Origin: Montifringilla adamsi
Taxonomy: Eukaryota; Chordata; Aves; Passeriformes; Passeridae
NCBI GenBank assembly: GCA_017590115.1
Contig: JAGGNK010008670.1
Span: 2,232,001-2,296,000 of the forward strand
Length of the DNA: 64,000 bases
Direction: 5' to 3'
Shown here in pieces: positions 47,434 through 59,449 of the stretch. The translations under genes and the position numbers were made by a program. Every line of letters begins with the position of its first letter. The first letter of the stretch is position 1. The notes beneath the pieces are model-generated. The model searched no databases and was not told where the DNA came from. It saw nothing but the letters and a program-made list of their open reading frames with translations.

Positions 47434-48877
47434 AATTCTGATGAGACCCCTCTCACTTTTGAAGATGGAGTATTAATTTTTGCAGCCTTTCCAGCCTGAG
47501 ATTTGATTTCACTTCTTGTGTTTTGCCAGAATCGATCGTTATTCTTTAGATGTTGAGTAGAAAATAATTGTCTGGGTGTTGTTTGAAATTGCTGGGTGTA
47601 TGAAATGATCAGGAATGACCCCTGGAGAGTCACCTCAGGAAGGTTTGAATCACCCACTTTGAATCACCACCCTCTGTGCCACCTGCAGAGACAAACAAGG
47701 CTTATCTTACGTCTTAAATATTTACAGTAAAGACCAAACCATCCCTAATGTCTTCACCCAACAGCTTTTGACACGGTGAAATTAAAGCTGGCTGTGAAAT
47801 CAGGGTTACGTGGTTGCTTAAACCCCAGCAAACCCACTCTTAACTGTTACTGCACCCAGAATGGATGTCTGGGACCCAGAATGGATCTTTTGGTCAAATT
47901 TGGCTTCAGGATTGCTAAATGCTACTAATAACACATAGACAAATTAATCTGAATCTGCTGCTTTTCACAGAATGTAGCAGTGCTTGACTATTCCTGTGTT
48001 GCTCTGATGCCTATGCCCCCCTCCAGTCTGCAAACAGCCATTAATAAATTTGGGATATGGAATGACTCAGTTCATTATTAAAGGATACTGAACCTCAGAG
48101 ACTGCAGATAATTACTTTTGCATACTATTAAAAGTGTTCGTAAAAATTGACATTATTTTAAGGCTCAACAAGAGGTACACGACTAAAATAGCATTAAAAT
48201 TTTATTTTTTTTTCCCTCTCTGCAAATCCAATGACATTTAAAATATGACATTTGGAAGGCAGAACCTCTAATATCCAATAATGCCAGCGTGTGTGGCCGT
48301 ATTTCTTTGCTGGCTGCAGACAAATGCTTGTCAATGTCACCTTCAGCACCTGCCATCACTTGTTAGCAGCTCTGAAATCCTGCTTGGGAAAGTTTGGGAG
48401 CATTTTATAGCCACCAGGAAAGTCAATTAATTAGGCTGAGCTGCCACACCAGCAATGCAATTATTTCGCCTTTCCCTTTGATTTTCTGTTGACCACAAAT
48501 TTTCAGGCAAATCCTGGAGGCCAATTAAGAAGTTGGAGGATTGCACACAAGTGCAGATCCCGTTCCTGTGGACTCTGAGCTCGGGATGTGCTGTGTGTAA
48601 CTTTGATTTGTTCGTCTGCTTTGTTTCTGCTGTCGTTGCTGCCATCTGCATTGCTCTTCAAGGAAATCCCTTCTTTTGAGAGCTCTTCCTTTCAAATTTA
48701 GCAACAAAGTTGGAGATACAAAAAGCAGTTTGGGAAGCGAGTGGATTCAGAATCAAACCTTGCTGAGTTCTTAGTATAAAATTACTTCTCCTAAATATCC
48801 AGCTGTAAAAATTGAGATTTTACTGTGTTTAGCCTTTTTTACCTCCTTCCATCGGATATCTGCAATCATGGAATGAG
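47434..48877. other. Unique DNA; enhancer-like block 48040-48480
   Basis: The block 48040-48480 is repeat-free. It contains GCATACTATTAAAAGTG, GCATTAAAATTTTATTT, GTCAATTAATTAGGC and CAGCAATGCAATTATTTCGC, which are rich in homeodomain-like cores. No exon was recognised. Confidence 0.38.
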
Positions 48878-48985
48878 TGGATGTGGCATTTTTTGATGTG
48901 GTTCAGTGGGCAGGGTCATATTTGGTCAAAGGTTGGTCTTGATGATCTTGGAGGTCTTTTCCCACCTTAACAATTCCGAGATTCT
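48878..48985 (+). mobile_element. CR1 LINE 3' fragment
   Basis: GTGGATGTGGCATTTTTTGA, TGTGGTTCAGTGGGCAGGGT, GGTCAAAGGTTGGTCTTGAT, GATCTTGGAGGTCTTTTCCC and a TTCCGAGATTCTC tail follow the CR1 order for about 108 bp. Confidence 0.9.
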
Positions 48986-49499
48986 CTAATCACACCCCAG
49001 ACCAAACTCTAAAATTCTACTAAGCATTTAGACAGGGTCCCATTCAACAAAAGTGCATCCCACAACACAGGTTATTCAAACAACTTTCATTTTAACCTTG
49101 AACTCCTAAAGGATGCCAAAATAATAATGATAATAATAAAATACTAAAATAATAATAAATGGTATTTTAAAATATTAAAAATAATATTTTTTTTAATACC
49201 CACAGCAAAGGCTGTGCAGATATTGCTGCATGGCAGGAAAGTGTTCCAACTTCTTGAAGTTTTTGTTTTCACCAATCTGTCCAACAGAGTTAAGTGCAAA
49301 TGGTTCAGAGGGGGAATTCTTGAGAGACAAGTCAAAGATAAAAATTTCTAGGCTTGGATTTCCACTGCATAGCAAATGAATTTGGGGACTGGATAAGATG
49401 GGGCAGGGAACTGGTCTCCATCTGCACTGTCTGACCCAAATTAGCTCGGAAATCAGTGGGCTGTCAGGAGTGAATCACACTGGAAGTACCTAATAATAA
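48986..49499. other. Unique DNA with an AAT-rich run
   Basis: AATAATAATGATAATAATAA-type sequence spans about 49119-49160. Nothing else was recognised. Confidence 0.5.
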
Positions 49500-49930
49500 A
49501 CTGAGTCCTGACAGGCAGAGGGGGAGAGGGTTTTGATGCCTTTTTTTCCGAGGTTACCTAAAACCAGAGGGCAGCCAGAGTGCAGGGAATAAAAAGCAGT
49601 TCTGTTTATTGCAGGCCCTTCAGGTACATCCAGGGCAGGCCAAGCCCCCCAGGGCTGCACCCAAAACGCACCACGGCTCACGGGTTTCACACTTGGATAA
49701 GTTTGGGCCGTTTGCATTTTGGGGGTTCACCCTCCAATCCCAGCTTCAGCTAATGAAGTCACTGACCCCCAGTTTGCTCCCCCAGCTCACTTTTGTTTCC
49801 ATCTCTGGCCCTGAGGCAGTGAGGTGTCCTTGAGTGCCAGGCCTGGAGAGGAATTGTTGTGTCTGCCCAGAATGGGGAAGCAGCAGCTGGCACTGGGTGT
49901 GGAGTTCAGAGTTACACACTCAAGAGCTGC
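49500..49930 (-). mobile_element. Probable ERV LTR remnant
   Basis: On the minus strand it has an ATTGGAGGGTGAACCCCCAA stretch, GCAATAAACAGAACTGC with AATAAA at 49605-49610, and a downstream end CTGGCTGCCCTCTGG ... CTGTCAGGACTCAGT. The make-up resembles U3-R-U5 of an LTR. No target duplication was located and both edges are estimates. Confidence 0.45.
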
Positions 49931-50963
49931 AGGGCTACAGATACATGGAAATAGAAAAGATCAGATCCTCAGGCATCAGTATCAGTATCAGGATGCTAAA
50001 AGGATACAGGAAAGTAGGGAGATCCTCACACAGAGACTGTTCTGAGGAGCTGAAATCAGCCTAAGGACAGGACTGGCATTCCTGGTAAAGGATTACCCAC
50101 ATTTTAGACCCTGTGTGGCTGAATGCTGCTAACTCTTGATTTGATTTGCAGTTGAGTTCATTCTCCAGTCCAGGTTTTAAGGACATTCCAGGCAGCGTCC
50201 AAGCTGAGCACTCCCCATACAGCAGCCACGGGCAGCAGAGGGATCCGTCCAGGAGCTCCAGGGACAAATCCCATGGAAGAAACACCATTGCTCCTTTGAG
50301 ATGACAGCCTTCACTCCATGGATTTACCACATTCCCCCTCCTCTGTGCCTGCTCCATCCCTCTGGATCCAGCAGCACCACGCTCTGGCCTGCTTTGCTGA
50401 GTGTTCAATTACTGTTAAACCACCTCTCTGAAGGCTTGGATTATTTAAAAATTCCCCTCAGATGGGGTCCTAGCCATCAACTCCTCTGCTATTCCCAATC
50501 CCTGTATCCCCTGCCACACAAATCCAATGGGAAAAGCCTGCTGCAAAGCTCCCAAGGAGGAATCCCTGCTCACCAGGAGCAAACAGGCTGGATTATTTCA
50601 GTGCTGTTGTCAATAGGTGGCAATAATCTCCTTCCCTGCAGCTCCCTCATAAATGTTTACACTTTTCCACCGCCCCACTTGGAAATTTTCTCCCAGAGTC
50701 TCCAGTTATTTATATCTGCAAAGTTCTGCTTTTCCCCCATTATAATTTTTCATGTCACCACAGGCCAGCGACGGGGGAGGCCTGGCATGACATTGCTTTA
50801 TTAAAGCCGACACCTCGCCTTGGATCCAACGAGTTCTCATCTGCTGCATTTGCAGCCAGGAGTCATTAGCATTCCACTTCTGTCCTGCCATCAACCAACG
50901 TGCTCCCAAATATTTGCAGAAAATCAGATTTATAAAGTGGTTAGAGAGCTCCAAGGAAGAGAA
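49931..50963. other. Unique DNA, no gene seen
   Basis: A 167-codon open frame (50301-50804) has no recognisable domain or repeat origin and is likely chance. AT-rich sequence at 50690-50930 is repeat-free. Confidence 0.45.
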
Positions 50964-51163
50964 TTCACAGAATGGCCAGGTTGGAAGAGACCTTCAAGAT
51001 CATCAAGTCCAGCCCAGCCCCAACAGCTCAACTGAACCCTGGCCCCCAGTGCCACATCCAGGCTTTGTTAAACACACCCAGGAATGGGGACCGCACCACC
51101 TCCCCAGGCAGCCATTCCAGAACTTTATCACCCTTTCTGTAAAAAACTTTTTCCTAAAATGTG
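50964..51163 (-). mobile_element. CR1 LINE 3' fragment, young subfamily
   Basis: Reverse copy: TTCACAGAATGGCCAGGTTG, GAAGAGACCTTCAAGATCAT, CCTGGCCCCCAGTGCCACAT, ACACACCCAGGAATGGGGAC and CCATTCCAGAACTTTATCAC. It is very close to the forward copy at 59450-59963 over their shared part, so the two belong to the same, probably recent, subfamily. Confidence 0.95.
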
Positions 51164-51248
51164 ACGCTCAAGGTTCATTGAGGAGTTCAGAGTGTGGCGG
51201 AGTCGCAGCAGCATCACCAGGGATACCTAGGATTTGCTTTCCTGTTGC

Positions 51249-51378
51249 TGTTTCCCCCTCTGCTCCTGATTTATCCAGGATGAATCCCAAGCCTTTACAA
51301 ACACGTGTTTTTCTGTTCCCCTCTCTGCTCCTGATTTATTCAGGATCAATCCCAAGCTTTTACAAACACGTGTTTTCT
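51249..51378. repeat. Two-copy tandem duplication, period 65 bp
   Basis: The 65-bp unit from TGTTTCCCCCTCTGCTCCTG to ACAAACACGTGTTTTT (51249) recurs at 51314 with few changes. Each unit carries ACACGTGT, an E-box type word. Confidence 0.9.
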
Positions 51379-51863
51379 CTCCTGCTTTATCAGAAAGGGG
51401 TGATGACATTCAGCCTCCTTTCAAATTTGTCACCTTTGAAGTTCATGGAGTGAAAACGCATCTTTGGAATTGCTGAATGTGTTGAAACCCCCTCACACCA
51501 AATTGGAGTCTGGAAATCATTCAGGTAAATCTCAGAATGAACCAGGGTGGCCACTGCCAAGTGCTTTTTGCACTGGTTAATCTGCTTTTCCTCAGGCTGG
51601 GTTTTTTAATCTCTTAAAAGATGAGAACACGATTTTCCTGCCATTTTTGTCCTGTTTCATCTTGACAGCTGTGGCTGTGCAATATTAGCAGTTACTCATG
51701 AAACACTTCCCTACGCAGGGTTTGGGAGCATTTTAATGTCACATTCACATCACACTCACAAAGATTCAGCTGCTAAAGTTGGTACACAACAGTCACTGAT
51801 ATTTTCCTGAAGTTTTTTTTTGATGTGAAAAACCAGGATGTTGCTCACACTCCACAGGAATTT
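51379..51863. other. Unique DNA, no gene seen
   Basis: No repeat family or exon was recognised. Confidence 0.45.
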
Positions 51864-51913
51864 ATATTATAGAATTATTCAGATTGAAAAAACTCTCTGA
51901 GATCATCAAGACT
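51864..51913 (-). mobile_element. CR1 LINE 3' tip, diverged
   Basis: TATAGAATTATTCAGATTGA, AAAAACTCTCTGAGATCATC and AAGACTTGAG are the reverse of a CR1 end (GGTTGGAAAAGACCTTTGAGATCATC type). Short and degraded. Confidence 0.7.
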
Positions 51914-52378
51914 TGAGACTATAAATATATAAATAATACAATACAGAGATTAAAGTTACCTTGAGATTTGGGATCCTGAAATTTGGGAATGGGGACCAAG
52001 GCCAAGGTACCATTAAAAAATGCACACCACACTGGCTGTAGTTTTCATGTTTTTATTAATTTTACTTGATTTTCATCCCAGCCCCTCCATACCCTCACAG
52101 GGAGGAATTCCTTCCTCACATCCAACCTCTCTGCTTCCAGTTCAGCTCATTCATCATCATCAATCATCTTTCTAACTTCCAATCTGACCTATTTTACTTT
52201 CCCCACCCCAGGTACCCACCACTGCTCCTGCTGGAGGTGACCTGGAGCAGATGTCCCCAATCAACCCACGAGCTCACAGTTTAATATTTTAACAAAGCAG
52301 ATCCAGGGCCTCCATCCCTGAGCAGCTGGAAATGGTTGGAGGAGGGAAACCACTCAGAGGGAAGCAGCTGCTGGGGTT
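51914..52378. other. Unique DNA; possible CR1 scrap at 52085-52125
   Basis: CCCTCACAGGGAGGAATTCC, TTCCTCACATCCAACC at 52093-52128 resembles the reverse of a CR1 block but is too short to be sure. Nothing else was recognised. Confidence 0.35.
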
Positions 52379-52543
52379 TATAAAAGCAGGAAGAGCTGCA
52401 GAGGTTGAGGTTTTCTTTGTCCCAGAGGAAACACCCAAAGGTGCTTCCTCTAGGAGTGAGGAATCCAACTGTTCATCTTCTCTTCTCCAGCCCCTCCAGC
52501 TGCTGGAACCAAGGAAAGAAATCTTCTGTCCACTGTCCAAGAG
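52379..52543 (+). promoter_or_regulatory. Speculative TATA promoter and first exon
   Basis: TATAAAAG (52379-52386) lies in GGGTTTATAAAAGCAGG. If it works, a start would fall near 52405-52412. A strong donor-like site, CCAAGAG|GTAAGAC, follows at 52544. The 130-bp stretch between would make a first exon with no convincing coding frame. Isolated TATA and donor words also arise by chance, so this is a weak call. Confidence 0.2.
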
Positions 52544-55230
52544 GTAAGACTTGTCCCAAGGATGCTCTTTGGGTCTGTACAGCTTATGCTGGAAAATATT
52601 GGAGACTATAAGAAAAATTTACTTCTTTTCCCTTTATTTAAAGGGGGTATAAACAACTCATTGAAGTTGAGCCTTTTGTTGTTTGGCTGTTAGCTGTTGC
52701 AAACCTTTGACTTCTTAAAACTCTTGCTTTTATGATGTATGTCTGTTGGAGAGCTGATGTTACAAATCTGACACATAAATTGTCTTCTAAGTGTTTTTAT
52801 TCAAGCTTTGAAAAATCTAATCCACCCTCTTTTTTTAAATTTTTTTTTTCTTATTTAATTCATCCTCTTCTCTTGTCAGGCCTGCCAATATTTAATTCTC
52901 AGAGTCCTAAATAATTTCAGGGTGCAACTTTTGCCTCTAAGTAAACAAGAGCATAACAAACTCCCAGAATGAGGCAGGCACAGGCAATGAGCAATTACCA
53001 GACAAGGCGGATGCTGCATTGGGTTCCTGAAGAATTTTCTCCAGCAACAAAATGCTCCTTTCTTTCCTGCCAAGGCCCCAAAACTCTGCTGCTCAGAGGT
53101 TGCACAGCTCTCAAGGCTCTGGGTTCATCCTTTTCTCTCCTCCTTTTGACTCTGGCTGCAGGAGCAGCAGAAGGAAGTTCCAATTATCCCACTCAAATCA
53201 CACCTCCCTGGCAAGGACAAAGGAAAAAGGCTCTGAATGGGGAGAGCTGGGCAGAAGAAAGCCCCAAAAGCAGGGAATTCACCCTCTTCCTGCTCCACCA
53301 GCTGCAGCTCTCTGAGCAATCCAGAGGAGATTGTTTATCCCAGTGCTTGTTTGGGAGGTGCCCTCCTTCTGAAGATAAATTCATGATTATTCAAGTGGGT
53401 TGGTTTGTGTTACTGATATCCAAATATCTTCCTAAATTGATCAGATCTATTTATGTGCTGTAGCCAAAAACCTACATCTGTGGGACACAGGGCTTGTAGG
53501 GACACAGTGTAGCTTGTAGGGCTACACTCAAGGCAACCAGAAGCTTTATTAATTTTTTTTGTTTTCCTCTGGAGGCATTCATGTAGCTTTCCTTATATTT
53601 TTCTTCTCGGTGAAAAAGAATTTTAAAACCACACAATTTCACCATCTAATCAGAAATGCAGGGTTTTTCTTTCCTTTGAACTGTTGAAGGAAAATATTGA
53701 CTCAACAAAACGCTGCCTCTTACCATCTTGTTTATTAGGAGTATATGGGCTTCAGTAGAACAATTAATTAAATTAATAAATTAAATTTCCTTTCCTCAAA
53801 ACTTCGAGCCCCTCTGTGGGAGGGGGCAATAACCAGGAGCTGGGAGATGGATGGGGTGCTCTCCAAGAATTCCTGGGAGCGCAGGGAATGAGCAGGGAGA
53901 GCTGCCAGCCCTGGAATGCAGAAAGGAGCAGGAATCCACACTTTGTTAGGCACTGCCTTTCCCAGGACATCACCCCTCTTCATTCCAAGTCAAAGTGGGA
54001 TCTTTGAAGGTTAGCTGTTTAAATGCTTCATTCAGGCAGGTTTTTTCTTTCCCCACCCACTATTATTGTGGTTTAAAGAGAATGTGTACTTTGATCAATG
54101 GAAACTGCAGGCCTTATACCAACAGATCAAATGTAGGAACTTCTTGAGCATTGTTCCATGTAACTTCAATTTAAATATTGATTATGGAGCTGTTGATGCA
54201 CCAAAACCCACAAAACTTGGATATAAGCTGAGTGCATCCACCACTAAGAAGCGGATTGGAAAGCAGAGCTTTTAAAAACCTATAAAAAAATCAATTATCA
54301 CACTAATTTAATCCTTATATTTAGCAAAATATTCTGCACCAGGGAGGCCCTGCCCTGTGCTGAAGTGTTCTGATAAACAAGTGTGATGCTGCTGAGGGTG
54401 CTTTTGGTGTGTAACCGAGTTTATTTCCCATTTTAAAATGTCTTTCCCAAGATGTGCTGCAGGACGGGGCTCGGTGGAGCTGAAATAATGCACACCACGA
54501 GGAGCTGCAGTGAGAGAACTAGGGGGAAAAACATCCCACCTTCCCTGGGGGTTTGGGATGCAATTTCTGCCTCTTCTGTCTCGGAAAGAAAACCCTGCTG
54601 TGTGAAACCAGGAGGGGTCATCTCTTTTCTTCCAGGCCAGCAGCTGCCAGTGCCTGCATAATCTCTTGGGCAGTACAAGCAGTTCCCTTGGACTGATGTT
54701 CATCCCTTTGGGATTTTACCTTCCGGGCACTGGAGCAGGGTATAACTCTGTTAATTTCCCTTAATTGGCTCGTTAAATTGAGAGTGGATCCAGGTCTGAG
54801 GCTGTCAGCACAGGCAGGTCTTGGTGTCTCCATCCTTTAATTATGTTTGTTTACCCCAGATGAATCCATAAAGATGATCCCAGTGTCTTGACAAGCCCGG
54901 ATTTTGGAGTCTGCCAAGGCCAGCTGCAATCTTTAGGTCTTTATTATTCCACAGCCACATCTGGGTGGACAGAACAGACTCTCTGTACATGTTTCACTTC
55001 GTGTTTTACAAGGTGCAGCCAATTATTCACTGCAGGAACCACTGGCACTCGCTGGAGAGGAGAAAATGAAATATAGACATTGCAACCCACCTGGCATTGC
55101 TCATTCCCTGTGCCTTGGACACGTTTTTATTGGGAATAGACAGCCCCAACCACACTGTTTGGATGTTTTAAACCAGGAGTTAAGATTAATGTGCTAAAGA
55201 AATAAATAAATAAATAGGAATACCTTTATG
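52544..55230. other. Unique DNA; small tandem at 53482-53518
   Basis: GGGACACAG...CTTGTA occurs twice in tandem at 53482-53518. AAAT repeats sit at 55199-55216. The GC-richer stretch 54300-54830 has no repeat signature I can name. Long open frames (52969-53463 and 54308-54703) show no domain. Confidence 0.45.
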
Positions 55231-55330
55231 CAGGGACACCTTCCACAGTCCCACTCCAAGCCTTATCCACCTTCTCCTTGAATATTTTCAGGGATGGGGC
55301 AGCCACAGCTTCTCCCTGCTCCCAGGGAAG
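55231..55330 (-). mobile_element. CR1 LINE fragment
   Basis: Reverse copy: CAGGGACACCTTCCACAGTC, CCACTCCAAGCCTTATCCAC, CTTGAATATTTTCAGGGATG and GGGCAGCCACAGCTTCTCCC. The very 3' end (GGTCCCTTCCAACCC part) is missing on the left. Confidence 0.85.
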
Positions 55331-57272
55331 GATAATGTCTGGGAAGAGAGCAGGATGGACAATTAAGAGAAGGAACAGCAGATCCTACAAAATTATTAAT
55401 AGTGCAGGGAACTTTATCAGCTGCTCCTGCTGATGCCTTTGGATGGGAACATGGAATTTAATGGAAAGGGAACAAGGAAGGAGCTGCAAGAGTTATCCCA
55501 CACAAGGTGCAATTAACACCTGGGAGCTTTGCACTGCCAGAGAACTTTAAAACCAAGTGCTCAGAAGGATGAAAAGGGGATTATATGATATTCACGGTGA
55601 TAATGAGAAGATCGGGATTTATTACTGAAAATCACAACGCAGAGGAGAAATCATCCTGTTTTTAGGATTGAAACTGGCAGGATCACCGAACATGAGCTGA
55701 CAGCAGCAGGTAGAAACTGCCCCGAGGGCAGGGTGTTCACCATTAATTTTAAAAAGGTTTTTTACACTCTTTTTGAAAGTTCTTGTGGCTACAGTGTTAC
55801 CACTGCCCCAGGCAGGGTTTGAGATTGAGAATTTTTAAATCCCTGGCAGCTTTTAAGAGCAGAGAGTTGTTCTGGGCACGGGTTTGGAAGTGTTTACAAC
55901 ATTGGCAAGGCTTTTTGAACTCTTAAATGTGCAGTAAAATTGAGGGGCAAGCTTTCAAGGATGGAAAATACATCTTTTGAGGAGGTTTGGGTTTTTCCAC
56001 AAAAGTTATTGGGCTCACTCCTGGCATGGAAATGTGGGAATGTGTCTGAGCATTTTGGTTCCTAAACACCAGAAAACTGCCACAGTTTCACACCATTTTG
56101 GAGTTTTTTTAGTTGGGGATAATTATTATTCATCATAATATCCTTCAGAATTATATCTAAACATTGTTAAGTATATTAAAATCAAGAATAAGTGAAAGCA
56201 CAGTGAAATCTTGGGGGGGGGGGGGGGGGGGATGGAATTTTTACCTTGTGAATCACTACCATGAGTGGAAAAAGGGGAGAAATATCCCAGAAACCAAAGA
56301 TTTCATAGGGAACTGATATGAGCATGACCCTTCAAGTCCAGTTAGTTTTTTAGAGTTCTGATTCTGCGATTCTGAGGTAGAGCAATAACAAAATGCCAGC
56401 TAAGATGCAGAGTTAATTAGTGAACAGGGAGTATTTGCTTTTAGTCCTATTTTTTTTGCCAGCTGTAACACACAGTCTTAAGTAATGGACAAATAATCAT
56501 CTCTTCAGTGATTTAGCTCTGTTTAATACCTTCAGTATTACATTGTCTTGGGAGGCAAGGGATGAAGTTGGGGAGACACTGTGCAGCATGGTGTGAAATG
56601 ATATTTGTACCCCAATCACAGCAGATATATCTGGGCACATCATAAATTCCCTGCTCCCTTTAATCCACTCTTTTCATTATTCCTTGCATATTGCTTTTTG
56701 CAAGAAAAGCTGATTTCAAAATACATCAGGAATTTTGCTGCTAGAATGGCAAGATCAAGGTTTGAAGCAGCAAACACTGAATTATGGTTGTCATTCACTT
56801 GTTAAGCTTTCTCTGGCCTGATTTAGCTGGCAGCAGATTCCAACAGAGTTAAGAAGGACAATTGGTAAAAAAATAAAATGATAAACTGTGAGAGGCTAAA
56901 CTGAGCACCAGTTTAGCTCAATAAAGCTCTTTATGGATAAATAACAGCAAAGAGCCACTGATTCTTGCTCTGGGCTATTATTGACTTGGAAAGAAGTCTC
57001 CCATATATCAATCAATAGGGAGGTTTGGCTGGGAGAGTTTTACTACAAAGGGAAATGGACTGAAAAAGTGACCTGAAAAAAAAAGAGAAGCTGAAGTTCA
57101 GTGTCAACATGGAATGCTTCAGAAAGTTGTGTTTCAATGAGAGACTGTAGCTGCAATAAAAATGGAAGTTTTCTTCAGACCTGAGACAAAAACGCGCAGG
57201 CAAATATTTGGGGGTTATTTGGGGAGTGCAGCTTGGCTGTGCAGGTTGTGTTGCTGCTGATGCTCCTGGCCT
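55331..57272. other. Unique DNA with a G19 tract
   Basis: Apart from the G19 run annotated separately, AT-rich unique sequence runs throughout and no gene or transposon was recognised. Confidence 0.45.
56213..56231 (+). repeat. Uninterrupted G19 tract
   Basis: Nineteen consecutive Gs on the plus strand. Such runs are rare in bird DNA and could form a G-quadruplex. They are also a common place for sequencing or assembly length errors. Confidence 0.95.
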
Positions 57273-57337
57273 GGGCAGAGCAAATTAATAGAGTTCCCAT
57301 TAATGGGCAGAACAAATTAATAGAGATCCCATTTATA
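57273..57337. repeat. Two-copy tandem duplication, period 32 bp
   Basis: GGGCAGAGCAAATTAATAGA recurs 32 bp on as GGGCAGAACAAATTAATAGA, and the following CCCATTAATG aligns with CCCATTTATA. It ends just before a CR1 fragment. Confidence 0.88.
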
Positions 57338-57349
57338 GCAAAAGATTTC

Positions 57350-57470
57350 CCTGGCAGTGCCCAATTGGACATTGGCGTTTGCAGCCCCTGGGACGGCAGA
57401 AGGTGTCCCTGCCATGGCAGGGGTGGCACTGGGTGGGCTTTAAGGTCCCTTCCAACCCAAACCTTTTTAT
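57350..57470 (+). mobile_element. CR1 LINE 3' fragment
   Basis: CCTGGCAGTGCCCAATTGGA, ACGGCAGAAGGTGTCCCTGC, CATGGCAGGGGTGGCACTGG, GTGGGCTTTAAGGTCCCTTC and CAACCCAAACC. A clear 3' end with a tail that has drifted. Confidence 0.92.
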
Positions 57471-59449
57471 GAGGGATAAAAAAAGACTCATTGAGGTTTC
57501 CTGGGTGAGAATGAGAACAGAGAGCAGGTAAAAACTCCAGAGCTGGAGGTGGAAGGGGAAGCAGGAGCGATGCTGGATGATTTCCAAGCCCTGACTGAAC
57601 AGTGTGTGCTGATAACCCTTTGTTACAGAACACAAACATGGGTTTATTTTAGGGTTTATTTTACACCAGGCCGAGGCCTTGCTGGAGATGCTGAGAATGC
57701 CTGAAAATCCATGCAGTGATTCCCACACCTTCCTTGTGGCTCAGCTGGAATCTGATTGTTTCCAGATCCCAATCCCTTGTGTCCCTCCCTACGAGAGGGG
57801 GGCAGTGGTGGCTCTGCCGAGGCTGGCTTTGTGCTCCTCAGAGCTGCTCATCCCACAAGGAACAGAAATCCTCCTCTTTCTCTTCTAGCAGCAAGAAGCT
57901 GGCTCCAATCTAGTCAGTTCTGGTTCTTCTTGAGCAGAAGGTTAATTCTGAGCACTTCAGTTTCTAGCAGGAATTCTGGGCTCTGTTTATTTTTACTTTA
58001 GCAGAGCAAACTCTCCTGTGTGAGAGAGCTCCAAAGGGCCTGGTCAGAAAACACTGCTGGTGTTAAACACCTTTAAATAAACAGAGCTGAAACAATTTGC
58101 AATGTCAGCTTTAAAGTTTCTACTTACTAGAGGGAGTAAATCAGTCCAGCAGAGGAGGATGTTCCAGAAAAACACCAAGATCCAGCTGCTGCAGAGGGTC
58201 AGGGCAGCTGCCACCTTCTAGAAAAGGTATTCAAAACTGCTTTTGGAGTTCTGGGCATTCTTGGAAATTTCAGGTCATCCAGAGATGTTGAAAAGGAGAT
58301 TTTTAAAGCTAAACCAGCTGCATGTAACTGTGTAAAAAAATGAGCCTATTTTAAAGGGTTGAAGAGTGCCTGATTCAAGGTGATGTTAAATTCTGTTTGT
58401 TTTCGTGTCATGCAGTAGCTCACATATTAAAATATGGTCTGGTTTATTGATAATAACATTCAGTACAGAAAAAATCCTGACTTTTTTCTTTCCAAAAAGA
58501 AAAGGGGCCTTGCCTCCTGTGTCATCTCTGCTGGTTTTGGGAGCCCAGGTCAAGAAGGCTCAGCCTGAGCCATGAACTCCTGTGCAAATCAAACCTTTGC
58601 AGTGCCCAAAGAACCCACCATGTGGGTGCCCATGAGGGAGAAAACCGTGGTTGAGGGTTGGTGTCAGATCTCTGAGGGTGCTGATAGATGTGGAAATGCT
58701 GGAAATGTCTGCTCCTGTCCATGCATGAGAAGGGCAAGGGCCAGCCAGGGAGGTTTTTCTCCTTGCATTGATCCCACAGCTGGGAGTCAGCCGGAAAATA
58801 ATAAACATCTCCTCTGCCAGTCTCTCCTGAGCCCTGCTATAGGTCAGGCTATGCTTCAGTCCCAAACAGCAGCAGAATATTTATGGACACTCGTGGAAAG
58901 AATGGATAATTATTTCTCAGTCCTGCTGTAGTATTTATAGGCCCTTCTCCAGGAAATGTAGTGAAAATGGAGAAAAATGTTACCACAAAGCAGCTGTGAA
59001 ATCCCATTTGCAGTTGTAGCTGCCCAGAATTTTTGCTTGATGATTGTGTTCCAGAGCAGCCTCTTCTGCACCCTGAGTGGTGACCTTTCTCTTCAGCATG
59101 AACTTTACAGTGCTCATTTCCCTGAAAAGCTAAGGAGGAGATAGATACCAAAACCCCCTGCTTGTAAATTCCTCCTGTATTCCTGTTTTATCCTCTGTCC
59201 TCAGAAATGACATTTCATCATCCACATTGGGGGAAATATCTTAATTTTCTAACACATTTGGGGATGGAATTGTGCTTTTCCCCAAGTGTGTTAGTACAGA
59301 CATGCTCAAGAGCAGAAAAAAATAAAAAAAATCCAGTGTTGATTTGTGTTTGTGCCTTGTCCACTGGGAAGTTCCCCATTTAATGGGCACTAAAGTGTCC
59401 TGTTGACCTCTGGAATTTGCTGCCAAGGCACTAATGAACCAGCTCAAGG
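57471..59449. other. Unique DNA, no gene seen
   Basis: Several overlapping frames (57679-58001, 58560-58931) have no domain I recognise. No repeat was seen. Confidence 0.45.

Noticed and set aside
50301..50804. 167-codon open frame
   Set aside because: No known domain and no splice or promoter context; a length expected by chance in 64 kb read in six frames.
50914..51453. 179-codon open frame on the plus strand
   Set aside because: It crosses the antisense of a CR1 copy (50964-51163) and a tandem duplication, so it is not a gene.
52969..53463. 164-codon open frame
   Set aside because: Overlaps minus-strand frames of similar quality, with no recognisable motif.
56370..56382. TGAGGTAGAG, similar to a let-7 start
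   Set aside because: It differs from let-7 after eight bases and no hairpin surrounds it.
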